Notes under the pieces: model-generated
Seen by the model: only the letters and a program-made list of their open reading frames with translations
Told to the model about the DNA's origin: nothing
Database searches by the model: none
Shown: positions 26,956 to 38,396 of the stretch, piece by piece
Layout of the letters: each line of letters begins with the position of its first letter
How positions within the stretch are numbered: position 1 is the first letter of the stretch
Program-made: the position numbers and the translations under genes
NCBI GenBank assembly: GCA_009617715.1
Contig: VTFK01000028.1
Location: 124,001 to 188,000, forward strand
Length of the DNA: 64,000 nucleotides
Origin: Plectrocnemia conspersa
Lineage: Eukaryota; Arthropoda; Insecta; Trichoptera; Polycentropodidae
Reading direction: 5' to 3'

Positions 26956-28427
26956 GTAAGATTATTTTAAGAGTAGCTCGATTTTTTAACGACTACGTCA
27001 AAAACCTTTTTTTTTAATTAGCCCTGATGTAATGGCAGTGCTTTTGATAAGACTACATATAGACCTAATCACTACCATCAGCATTTAGCAGTATTGCTAC
27101 CTCAGCATCCTTATGCTGAAGCAGACCCAGCTTATGCTTGCGTGTATGCATCCTAATTTCTTCTTTATTTTAAAACTCAATACTACACTTTGTTAAAATA
27201 AATTATATGGATTAACAGTGAATTTTTGTATTGTAATTTGATTGTATATCAACAGTTCTGAGCGTCTTATAAAAAGCTAGTTTCTGTATTGGTGCAGAGT
27301 AGTGTCTTTTGTAGCCAGTTGAATGCCGGAAAATATTGTTCAATATATGCGATTTACTAAAAATATGTACAGAAAAATGTAAATGGTAGTATCAGACCTT
27401 TAGATTCGTCAAGAGCTTGATGAGTGATTAGTGTCTGAGAGTAGGTACCGTAGTCATCGTTGGTTTTCATAATTTATTTTAGTGATTGTAATGACTTGTG
27501 ATATGACCGCGGGTCACATATTTTATATAGACGAGGGAAATTAAAAAGCAATCGCAATAAAGGTACTTTGTGATATTTCAGCTGATTTTTTTTTCAGTTT
27601 TTCCTTTCTTAACCACGAAGTATTTTTATATTATATAAGACAATTTTAAAAATTTGGTAATTATTGCGGAAACAAAAATTGCGGAACTTAAAATTCCGGA
27701 CAGCAAAACTTCCAAACACAGACGAGTGCGTGTAGAAAAATTCCGCATACAAATTTTTTTAATTAAAAATTCGTACTTTTTGAGAAAAATATATTATATT
27801 ATTGAAATATCCTATAAAACTTAATTGTCAGGTATAAATATTTTAAATTAATTAAAGTAATAGTTACAATGTATGCATTTACAATATTTTTTTTAACAAG
27901 AGGCAAAAAATTAGAATGTAAAAAACAATATCGCATGGATGCTAAAATCCATTGATATTTAAACTCTTTCTTGTGATATTTTTATATAGCGACAGAACTA
28001 AGCCATGTAGTTTTTTATACATTTTATTTTTCAATTCTTGACGCCTTATTCTACATTTTTGGCAGAAAAGTTTTTTCTGTTATTATATTTTTTAGTATAT
28101 TATCTTATCGTTTATGTTTTATGTTTTGTTGTCAAGTAAAGAAATTTATGCATTTTTCAATTTTATTGAACAAACACATTTACTTATGGGTTATCATATT
28201 TATTTTACCACTGCTACGGTATTTATATATTATTATATTTTACCAGAGTAAGCCAACAACAAAACTATAAATTTATAAGAAAGAAATATAAAAGAGGATA
28301 ACCTTATCATATTTCACCATTTTAGATATGCAATTGTGAAGTAGTAATTTAATTTCACAAAGTTTAAAACCTTTGCTTTAAAGGCTAGAAGATCCAATTT
28401 ATATTAATATGCATGTACTTATGCTTC

Positions 28428-28740
28428 CATGACAAAAGCTCCACGGACTTTTGGCCTAACGAATATAAAAAATCTAGCTGACAAAAGCTCCAGCCTAACA
28501 TTGATCCACACGACATTAGATCTAACGTCATAACAGCCACAAACAAAGTATTTAGAATTTTTTTTTATGAATATAATTTACATATTGTTCTTTCGCAAAT
28601 TTTTAAATATATGTAAGCCAATCAAATTAAATACATGAAGTACAAAGTTAACTATAAGAATGTCTAATTCTAATTTTCTCTGGATCATCTGTCATGGACC
28701 TATATTTGTATGGGCAAAAGTTTGTGGAGTTTTTGTCGTG
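28428..28740. mobile_element. small non-autonomous TIR element (MITE-like)
   Basis: The left end GACAAAAGCTCCACGGACTT then TTGG (from 28431) is mirrored on the opposite strand at 28737-28713 by GACAAAAACTCCACAAACTT then TTGC. That is about 25 bases with four mismatches. The motif GACAAAAGCTCCA is repeated directly at 28479. No target duplication could be fixed, and there is no convincing ORF. The superfamily is unresolved. Confidence 0.6.
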
Positions 28741-29556
28741 ATAAGTATACTAATACATAATATGTTTATTCAAAAATGTTTTTATATGAAAATAATAATT
28801 TGCAGATTTTTTGGGCTCGCATTTTTCGTGTTTGAAATTTTCGTTTTCGTAATAATCTTCGTATGTCAAATTAATACTACTAAAAACTATTTGTATTTTA
28901 AATCTATTTAAAATTTTCACAATAATTAAATTTTTTACTGGTTTTTCATGTAACTAAATATAATATTACTGCTGAAGTAAAGTAAATTTATAATAAATAT
29001 TTAGGAAACAAGTCTTATAAACCAATTGACAAAACCGAACTACCACAAAGGTCTCATTAAAACCAAATTTAAAATTCTTATTTTGTGTCTTTCTTACTGT
29101 GTTAACTTCACTATTTGTGTATTTTTTTTAATATCAATAAAAAATGTCTCAGTTATTTTTATGTATTTTCTACTAACTACTACTAACAATAATATTTTCA
29201 AATAAACTTAAAATACAATAGGTTAATGTTGCATTAAAAATTTTATAATCGCAATGCGGCCTCCGACTTTCTTAAGATTGAACAGTCTTGAAGTAGATCA
29301 ATCCTGCTTAAATAATATGTCAGGATATTTCTCTGTTCTTGATGTAATAAATATCAATATGATTTATTGCCGAAGTTACTATTGATATTGACAGTGAAGT
29401 GCTACGTTTATTATTATTCTTTGTTGTTCTCTGTTTAATTTTGGACAGAGTGTACCATATGTCTCTTAAACAATATTACCACCTTGATCTTTGTACTCGA
29501 AAAATATGATAAACTTCTGACACTAAGCTACGAATAGTAACATTATTTATTATATA

Positions 29557-29598
29557 TGTATTTTTTAAAAAATCAATATTGATTTTTTAAAAAATACA
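29557..29598. repeat. 42-bp perfect palindrome
   Basis: Both halves match exactly with no spacer, centred at ATT|AAT-type CAAT|ATTG (between 29577 and 29578). Each arm contains the shorter palindrome TTTTTTAAAAAA. It lies about 260 bp before the last exon. Confidence 0.9.
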
Positions 29599-29854
29599 AT
29601 TTATTATTTTCACAAAATAATTGAAACGGAAGTTACAAACATGAAAAAATAGGTTAACCATTCATGCTTCAAGAATAATACTCTCGTCGACCCTTCACCG
29701 CAAAAAATACCCTCACCCTCGCATTTATTTATATATTTATTCACATTTAACGCATTCATCCGGCGTCTAGGCACCAGATTCGCAACAGCTGACGTCAATG
29801 AAACCCACATTATCACAATTCACACTCGATTAATGCTCTCCCTCTCTCGCACAG

Positions 29855-30172
29855 ATTCCACCACCATTGGCCTACAGCACGCTGCCGCGGGGTGGTCACT
29901 GGCCACCCTACGGGGGCACCATAGCGGGGGTGAGGCCCATGGCCACCCCTTACCCAGCTATACCCCTACAACACCTGAGGACGCTGCCTCGGGGGTATTC
30001 CGCGTCGCCCAGAATGACCCAGGACGACCACAGGGTGGTACCTGGAAATCTCCAGTACATCTCCAACGGAGACGCAACCGGATCACCCAATCAAATATCC
30101 GACGAAGACGCAGCTACCTCGACTCCTGAGACTCCCCTCATGATGAGGGACAAGCGAGAGAGCACCGTCTGA
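29855..30172 (+). CDS. Sidestep-like receptor, last coding exon with PDZ-binding end
   Basis: The exon starts in phase 0 after CTCGCACAG and ends at TGA (30170-30172), giving 105 residues. It opens IPPPLAYSTLPRGGHWPPYG, a proline/tyrosine-rich stretch with PPPL and PPY cores that could bind SH3 or WW domains. Next come MATPYPAIPLQ, an acidic block (SDEDAATSTPE) and a basic end MMRDKRESTV. The last four residues ESTV fit the class I PDZ-ligand rule (S/T-x-V), as expected for a synaptic or junctional receptor. The joined five exons give 383 visible residues. A second overlapping open frame over the same exon is a shadow caused by its high GC. Confidence 0.88.
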   Translation: MPPPLAYSTLPRGGHWPPYGGTIAGVRPMATPYPAIPLQHLRTLPRGYSASPRMTQDDHRVVPGNLQYISNGDATGSPNQISDEDAATSTPETPLMMRDKRESTV

Positions 30173-31680
30173 CAGACGACGCAATTGTAAGAATCGGACG
30201 AATTCCTCTAATTAGGGATTCAGAAGGTTCTAGCAATTCAATACATACATACGTAAAGACCTATTTAGTTATGTGACGCGAAAGACTGTGAATCAATAAA
30301 AAAGAGTGACTAAATAATTTAATTAATAATCAATAAATATAAAAACGATCAGCGCAGTGGTCCCGGTTAGACAAGTGCGTCGATGTATTTATTTTAAAAT
30401 ATTTAAATCCCTTTTTATGAGAGGCCTATAATTTCAATTTATTTATTAAATTGTACTATATATGATATTAGATAATTTTATATTGAATCTATTGTAATTG
30501 TTAAGTTTATTTTTTATTTAATAATTTAATTGTAAATATCTAATCATATAAATGAAGTTCGTTGCGAATTCAAAGCATTTATATCATTGTATATTCAATG
30601 TAAATAAAAGAAAAATATTATTAAAGTTGTCAAATTAGATAGTAAAACAAGTTTTTTTTTATTAAAGCGAAACCGTTCCAATAAATTAAAATCCAAGTGG
30701 CGCGTTTAAAAGTAGCCCGTTAATGTTGAGGCTATTTTTGTATGATTCTTTAATTTATATATGGTTTGAAAGCACAATTTATTGAGACTGACGTCACATA
30801 TTCGTTTTTTTATTCAATTAATTATTTCATATTTTTAAATAATACAAAAAAGCATCGTCAATAATATTAATAATAAATAAATAGGATTATGTTTTTATAA
30901 TGGTTGTGAATAAATCAATCCGGATATAAATTTATTATATTTAAATTATATTAATACAGTGTAAATAATAAAAATATATTATTAAAAAAAACTTTTTTGT
31001 ATAAAAAAAAAGAAAAGGTCTTTAGGTGCTGTTTTTATTGTAATTGATATCATGATGAAATATTTATGTAATGTAAAATATATTGATAATTTTATTTATG
31101 TTTTTTCTACAAAAATATTTAATAAATAAACTGTAAATAAATAAAAGGCTAAATTATTCGTTTCGAAATGGAGCCAAATATTAAATAATATTTTATAATA
31201 TTGATTGTATCATAATTATTTCTTTCTAATTATTTTGTAAATATAGATGAGTGTAATTTGGACGTTATACACATCGAGATGTGTCAAACCGATGAAATAA
31301 TTATAAATAAAGAATAAATGATTTTTTCTATGAAAATATTCGTATAAATAAGAATGTATACATATTTTCTTTTTTGTATTCAAAATACATAACACTAATA
31401 GATTAAACGCAATCTAACATACATAAGTTGTAACTATTAGTGAACCTAAGTATTAATATATATTATGTATATGAAAATTATTAGATAATATATATTATAA
31501 AAGAAAATATTATGTTATTATAAAATAACTTTATTTGTATAAACCGAATTATCATGGAAATTTGTAAAAAAAAACGTATACATTACATTATGTACTAAGT
31601 TCAATCCACTGCTGTGAAATTATAAGTGAAAAATAAATAATATGGACAAATCTTAGTATTTTATATTTATTATTTTATTA
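30173..31680 (+). other. 3' untranslated region and polyadenylation signals
   Basis: AT-rich sequence follows the stop. Candidate AATAAA signals lie at 30295-30300, 30603-30608, 31306-31311 and 31313-31318. The sequence cannot tell which is used. The run of signals suggests a long or alternative 3' UTR, as is frequent in neuronal transcripts. Confidence 0.45.
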
Positions 31681-32079
31681 TGCATTTTACATAAAAAAAC
31701 ATACAATAAAAATAGACTTTAAATTATTAAATCTAACTTAATCTTAAACATTTTATTGTTATAATATTATATTAAAATTAAGCTTATAACTTAATTTAAC
31801 AATATAAATTGGGTTTTACGACGACAAAAATTAAGATATAAAGTTCAGATCGTTTATAGTCATGTATATATATTTTTTTGAATTCTTGTGAAACGTCTCA
31901 TTGCACATCTAATACAAAGACATAAAGTATAGTCTGACATTAATGATGTATATGTGCATATTTTTATACACCACCCAAAATAATCCTATATTTCATGGCA
32001 TATGGAAACATGCCAATTTTGTACGATACATGTTTAATAGTTTGGTGTCTTTTTTTATTATTTATTTTTTCTTCTTTGT

Positions 32080-32460
32080 CGCCGATAGTTTATCATGCGG
32101 ATGATCGATGATGAATGAGATACAAATGTGTTTGAAAACACATATTCATATATATTGCAATATATGTTTTTCCATATCATATCAATACGTGAAAATATCG
32201 CCAGAATCACCTCTTGGGCATGATGGATACGACGCCGACGTGAATGCCATTCATTCGCATTTGTCTCTGTATGCAATGATTTATGTACGCCGACAGTGTT
32301 GTGTTCAGGAACGAAATTGGTATAAATGTTTGACGGTTTCGTCGCAAATGGTTGGCAATCAATCAAACGCAGTTAAAAGTGCGGCGAGTCTTTTCAGTTA
32401 AACTTAACTGATTGATAGTGGCCGGCGATTTGCGACGCACGAGAAATGGCTAAAGCCTTA
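32080..32460. other. GC-richer block containing a pre-miRNA-sized hairpin
   Basis: Background AT-rich DNA gives way to a block with many CpGs (ATACGACGCCGACGTGAATG). Frames open on both strands for ~100 codons are mutual shadows without known domains. The block contains the inverted repeat listed separately at 32341-32436. Confidence 0.4.
32341..32436 (+). ncRNA. candidate structured RNA / pre-miRNA-like hairpin
   Basis: GTCGCAAAT (32341-32349) pairs exactly with ATTTGCGAC (32428-32436). Inside, TTGGC pairs with the GCCGG side through G-U pairs, TCAATCA (about 32359-32365) pairs with TGATTGA (about 32409-32415), and CAGTTAA pairs with TTAACTG. This gives a ~96-nt imperfect hairpin with small internal loops and a ~25-nt end loop. 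The 3' arm can also fold locally (TCAGTTAA/TTAACTGA). A short MITE or a DNA regulatory palindrome remains possible; transcription cannot be judged from sequence. Confidence 0.4.
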
Positions 32461-32705
32461 AGAATTTTTTTCGTGACCACATAAAAGCTGACAAGCTATA
32501 GAGTGGCTAATAATATTGAAAATTTTATAAGATATAGGATCAATACATTAAAAATAATATACAGGTAGTAAACCATCATTTACATGAGGTAAAAGATAGC
32601 ACAGCTCGAAACTCAGTTAAGATGTTCTATCAAAAGCTGTGATTTTTTTATTTTTTTTTATTGGTAAAAGTTTTTTTCTCTCTTCGCTTATAAGCATTTT
32701 AAATA

Positions 32706-34473
32706 CACCCATACCTCGCTTTACGGCCTAGATACGTTCCACGAAACTTGGCCGCTAAGCGAAAAGCCGTATAACGAATCAATTATTCTAATACAAATTC
32801 ATACAAATTCTATATGATCGGTTCCATATTTGTTAAAAGTGTAACATGGTTTATCATTTGAAATGAATTGTATCTTTTTATTTCATTTAAATTAAAAATA
32901 CATACATAACAAGTACATACATTTGTACATAAAATAATAACAGACTCCAAAAACCAACAATAATCCATAAACAAAAATGAAACAACTTCATGTTACATAA
33001 AATATGTGTATGAATACATATATAATTTTTTTTAAAATGGCTTTAATCTGAAGACGATAAAGAAATGGTAACCTTCAGATCACTGTCGTTCTCATTTTTC
33101 GCTGGTAAGGATGGGCCTGGCTTAAAAAAATTGCCAACGATGTTTGTCTTGCCTTTTTTGTCTCTTTCGTTCTTCAGTGATTAATAACAGCTAATGGCTG
33201 AGTTAATTCCTCGAGAAACTTTAGCACTACGTTCGACGTCAGGATCGTTTACAAGGAAGATGTGTATTCCTTGTTCGAAATAGGAAAAAGCTTTTGACAA
33301 TTTTTTTGATGTTAGCTGTTTGAATACAACAGGCTCTGTCTCTTCATCAAATGCCGGTTCTGCTTGCAATTGAATGAGTTCCTCATATGAAAGGGGTTCC
33401 CTATCAGCTTCAAGTAGATCAAGCACATCACGTTCGTTCAAACCTTCAAAGCCGAGATCATGTGCTAGATCCAAAATGTTTTGCCTAATTTCAGGAAGGC
33501 AATTAACTTCCCGCATCAGTACTTTTACACATTCTGGCCATATTTTTTTTCCAAACATGGTTCATTGTTGTTAATTTTAATTCCTTCCATGATTCACTGA
33601 TGCTGTCAACAGCATCCTTGATGTTATAGTTTTTCCAAAATGTTTTAATTGAAGATTTACCATCGGTTTCCCCTTATAAGTTGTCGGAAAGTTCGGCGTA
33701 GGTAATATGCCTTAAAAGTGGCTATTGCACCCCTGATCCATTGGTTGGATCAGAGCTGTTGTATTTTTTTCGGAAGGAACTCAATCATGACATCTTCAGA
33801 TAGTTCGGATAAATTAATAGGATGCCCTGGTGCATTATCCAAAATTAGCCAAGCCTTATTGCTTAAGTTATTGTCTCGCAAATATTTTTTCACTTCTGTG
33901 CAAAAGTGATTTTAGAACCAATCCTCTAAAGTAGCTTTAGTCATCCAAGCTTTCTTGTTGGATCTCCATATGACGGGTAATTGATTTTTATTTAGTCCTT
34001 TAAGAGGCCTTGGATTTTCGGACAAATATATTAAAAGTGGTTTTAGCTTAAAATCACCCGCGGCATTTGCACCAAGTAGCAAAGTTAATCGTTCTTTAGA
34101 CACCTTATAACCAGGTGCAGATTTTTCGGTTTTTGAAATGTACGTTCAATCAGGCATTCGCTTTCAATATAGCACTGTTTCGTCTACGTTAAACACTTGT
34201 TCAGGTTTATGACCCCTCTTTCAAAAATTCCCTTTAAAATCTTGGGATATTCCTTAGATGCAGCCTCATCGGCGCTAGCTGCTTCACCTTTCATTTTAAA
34301 ATTCTGCAAATTAAATCTATTTTTAAATTTTTTAAAAAATCGACATCGAAAAAAAGTTTTTTTGCCGTTATAGCGAAACATTTTAGGCCGTATATCAAAA
34401 ACGTGCCTTAATTTAAGAGGGCCGTTATAGCGAAAGGCCGTATAAAGAGCGGCCGTATAGCGAGCTATGGGTG
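32706..34473 (-). mobile_element. Tigger (pogo/Tc1-mariner) transposon
   Basis: The terminal inverted repeats CACCCATACCTCGCTTTACG (32706) and, on the other strand, CACCCATAGCTCGCTATACG (from 34473) differ at two positions. TA lies directly outside each end, the target duplication of this superfamily. Length is 1768 bp. The interior encodes a decayed DDE transposase on the minus strand. The DNA-binding (CENPB/HTH) part expected at the 5' end is missing, so the element has an internal deletion. A second motif family, GCCGTATAxCG, repeats near both ends (for example ~32785 and ~34430) and may be a binding site. Confidence 0.92.
33181..34381 (-). pseudogene. Tigger DDE transposase, decayed
   Basis: Reading from 34381 down, FNLQNFKMKGEAASADEAAS is the linker after the HTH domain. 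PEQVFNVDET (about 34195) carries the first catalytic Asp. [20 protein letters not shown] and [20 protein letters not shown] follow (34103-34000), with [14 protein letters not shown] just after. A stop codon comes at 33912. Then come KAWLILDNAPGHP with the second Asp (about 33850), EDVMIEFLPK, and after further stops the C-terminal region KKIWPECVKVLMREVNCLPE to 33181. Stops also fall within VLY*KRMPD*. At least five lesions and a missing N-terminal half mean it cannot make an active enzyme. Confidence 0.9.
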
Positions 34474-37384
34474 TATAAATATTTTTTATTAGCGCAAATA
34501 AATTAATAAATTAGAAATGAATAAAAAAAAATAGTATGTATCAAGCAAATTGTTTTCAAAGTAAAACTATTTTTTTTCGCAATTTTTAAATTTGACTTTC
34601 ATGTATGGGGTTTATATTTTTTTTGGTTGGTATTAAAACATATTTAATACTTTACAACATTTTTTGTCAAAATTTTTGCATTTCTGCTAAATTTATTTGT
34701 TTCCTTTAGCTCGTGTATTTATTTAAAAAATAACCTAATAAAAGACACAAAAATAAAATTTATTACCCTCATTCTAACGACCATTTCGTACAAACAAATA
34801 TAAATAACCAATCTTGAAAGTATGACCACATATTGAAAACAATGGAAGAATGATTTTGTCACAAATAAAATGCGTTAATAATTAGAAATATTGCACGGAT
34901 AACCTAATAGCACTTCTGTCTCGAGACGTTTGTCACCCAAAAGTACCGGCAAAAAAACAACTTATTGTTTGGAAAGGATGCTCGCTAAATAATACATTCT
35001 ACCCTGGCATAATAATATTGTTGTACCCTTTAGCTTAAAATTTTCTGAGTGGCCATCTGACGTGAACACATTTCAGAGCGATATTTAAAAAACGAAGCGA
35101 CGGCTCATAAACATCATTATTTTTATATTTTCTAGAACTGCCTCAAATTAGCATTAAAAAATATGTAGTAACACTTGATCACAGAGAAGAAAACCCCAAG
35201 GAAACGCCATGAAGACGCCACAGAGTTACAGTAGTAAAGACGAGAAAAACACATTAAACGAATCGCAGCTGCACCGCAGACATCACTACCAACAATAATA
35301 CAACTCGACACGCCAGCAAAGACTCTGACCTGTCATTTAAACTCCTGCGTCAACTCATAGCGGTATTAACTTTTTTTTATTTGTGGTAATTTATATTTGT
35401 TTATAAAATGTCACTAGCTTTTCCATCGTTTATATGGCTGTAAATTCACCTAAAACCAAAACCCAAAAAAAATTGTTAGTCACTACGTTGTACAAGCGTA
35501 CGTGACAATAGCTAATTTAAGTGGATTAAGGGTCACTCGGAAATGCAACTTGAAAATAAACAGTTGGATACAAACACAAAGATGAAATTTCTAATAACTT
35601 TTACTACGTAAAGAATTCTAATAAAATAGTAACAGACAATTTAAACATATGATAAGACAATTGGCTGCAGCATATTCATTAAAAATTAAAAAAAAATTTT
35701 TCAAATATAAGTTATAATTTTAAAGAGTGATTTTTTAGTTATAAGAAATTTCAGTATTTTTTGTGATTTTGTAGATTGGTAATTTACTGTAAATATTTAA
35801 TTGATTTTATTTATTACTTAAAGTACCAAGCTTTATTACATCTAGGTGCCTAATTTGGCCACAGCATTCACTTTGACCGAAATTTAAACTATGCTCGCCG
35901 TTGCGCAGAGTTGCGCAACAAAAGTGCACTCGGTGCATTGTCCGGTTAATTGCAAACTTATTTGCTAACGTATTGCGCAATTACCAGACACCGAGTCCAA
36001 AGCACGTAAGACGCGAAAGTCCGATAGCATAGAGCCACTACTAAACTTGGTCCCACAAGGCGAGGTCCAAGACAAGATCTAGGCCCTATAACTGTCCTCA
36101 AACTTAACCCCTCCCTTCTTTACTTCGCCACTCTAATCCTTTGCATCCGTGATAAACCTCTAATCTGTCTACGGCTGACTTTCTACCCATCTATTAAAGG
36201 CGTGCCTGTTTGAGTGACTAGGTGTATATAATTAGTTAACTTAATGATCAGGCTGTGGAGGTGATATTGAATTAGAAATTTAGATTACAGTTTGATTTAT
36301 CTGTAAGATTTCCATATAAATATAACTTATCAAATTTTTAAACTAAATAATTATTTAAATTGTACTCGCTATAGTTATATTTTAAACATATTTTGAAATT
36401 AATATACTATAATGTATTGTTCAAGACTCGAAGAAATTTAATATAATATTTAAGACGATATTTTATCATTAAAATATACTAACATCTTTCAACGTATACT
36501 AATAATAATCAGTTTTAATTAACAAGTAAGAATATTTTTAACAGCAATACATTCTTAAGAAATACGTGAAAGCTCAGAGCCATAAGTGACATAAGTTTAT
36601 AGAAACAGAGACGTTTGAATACGTATATAAAAATATATGTGAGTATTATTTTCTCAAGAGTTTCATATTACATTTTACATCATAGAGTCAGCGCCATTGT
36701 CAGTGTTTCTCATACATTGTATATATTATCTATTTTGCTGTCATGGTGTAGTTTTATTTAAATTGAATTAAAAATCTAAAACATATTTTTTTTATTGAGA
36801 GCATTTAATGTTTTTTCTAATAATAAAACAATAAATTTAATTTAGCTTAGCTTAAATATATATAAAAATCAAATATATGTAAAAACTAATTATAACTTAT
36901 ATTCCCACACTGAATATAACTTTTCCTTTCAATGTTATTTATCCGTTTATTTTTAACGCATATAATACTACTCATCTAACACTGCCTAATATTTAAAACT
37001 GACAGTTCAAAATTGGTTTATGGAAAATATAGTAAAAGCTCATTATTTATTGGTTTTTTAAAATGATTTTATAAACCTTCAATAGTTTTCATTATTATCT
37101 GATGACAGAAACATTGTAATATGTAATATTTAATAATAATATTATATAAATGCATTTGTATTAATTGCTACTATTTTCTTCTAACTTATTAGGAACTACT
37201 TAAAATAAAAAATAATTAATTTATAATAATTCCTTTGGCAACAATATTTACTATAATTAAATTTATTATAATACATAAAATAGTTATTCAGTATATTTTG
37301 CATTAGGGTTTTTGCTCGTTACCAACCATTTCCAGGCTTTCGTAAGTAGATTAAGGCTTTAGAACTCTACTCGATGTAACTTTG

Positions 37385-37401
37385 CACACACACACACACA
37401 C
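37385..37401. repeat. (CA)n microsatellite
   Basis: Eight and a half perfect CA repeats, followed within 20 bases by a short TA run. Confidence 0.95.
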
Positions 37402-38378
37402 GTTTATATAAATACAAGTATATATATATATTGTAGAAACACATTCGCGGAAACGTCCACCCTTATGCAAAGGGTAAATAAATTACGTTACAGTAGCAAG
37501 TTAACCCTTGGTTGATGGTTATTATGTTACACATTAACAACTTGCACGTCTTACGTTGACCGTGAGCGTTCAAATTTAACCGACTAAATTACTGAATTAA
37601 CTAATTAAATTTAACTGGACGCGTTTACTACACACGAGGCAATTTCAAAAGTACCAATCCAACAATTGCGTAATGTTACGATGAGGTAATAACAATGAAC
37701 TTTAATGCTATGCTATTAGTTCGATACATTGTTGAGTTGACCAAAGCTAACTGTGAGTTTTTTACTAACTCATTACAAGCATTCAATTTCATAAAAAGTA
37801 GAACTAGCTTATTTACTATTTTATTGTTTAGTAGAACTACTTATTTGACTGATAAGTCTTGCTACTTCACACTTAAAGCCCCGAAATGAATATTTGCTTT
37901 AGAGTTATAAACTTTAAAAGCTATAAATATACTAAGAATAGCCAATGTTTATTATATCTATAATATATAATAACAAGTCAAAGGAGAATAACAGTATGCA
38001 TAAACTTGAAGTTAGTAATTAACGGGTGGATTAAAAACACTAGAGGCTTACAGCTACAAGTTAACCATTTTTTATGATAGTTTTCTAATTAAAATAAAAG
38101 ATGTGTCGTCTGGAAATAAAGATACAAGAGAATTTTTTATAAAATTGCAAATGCTTTAAATTCCCAATTTAATAACAAAATTAGTAAGCAATTGCAAATA
38201 TTTTATTATATTATTTATCTCATAAATCGTTGCTTTATAATTGTATCAAGCAATTTTTGCAACAATTTAATATAATAATTTTAATCAACGACTAAAGAAA
38301 AATGCAATTTTTTTTCGTATACGAGTTTTAAAAATCAAACTAAGATTTTTATGGCACAAAATTTAGAATCGATAAGAG

Positions 38379-38396
38379 CTCTCTCTCTCTCTCTCT
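38379..38396. repeat. (CT)n microsatellite
   Basis: Nine perfect CT units at the edge of a GC-richer block. CT/GA runs can bind GAGA-type factors in insects, but here it may simply be a microsatellite. Confidence 0.95.

Larger units (their letters stand above)
26956..29854 (+). other. 2.9-kb last intron
   Basis: It runs from GTAAGA to CTCTCTCGCACAG. It contains a small TIR element (28428-28740), a 42-bp perfect palindrome (29557-29598) and a cluster of GCGGAA words at about 27665-27755. No coding exon is visible. Confidence 0.75.

Noticed and set aside
32058..32401. ORFs of ~100 codons on both strands
   Set aside because: They mirror each other over a GC-richer block and one overlaps the hairpin; no domain was seen.
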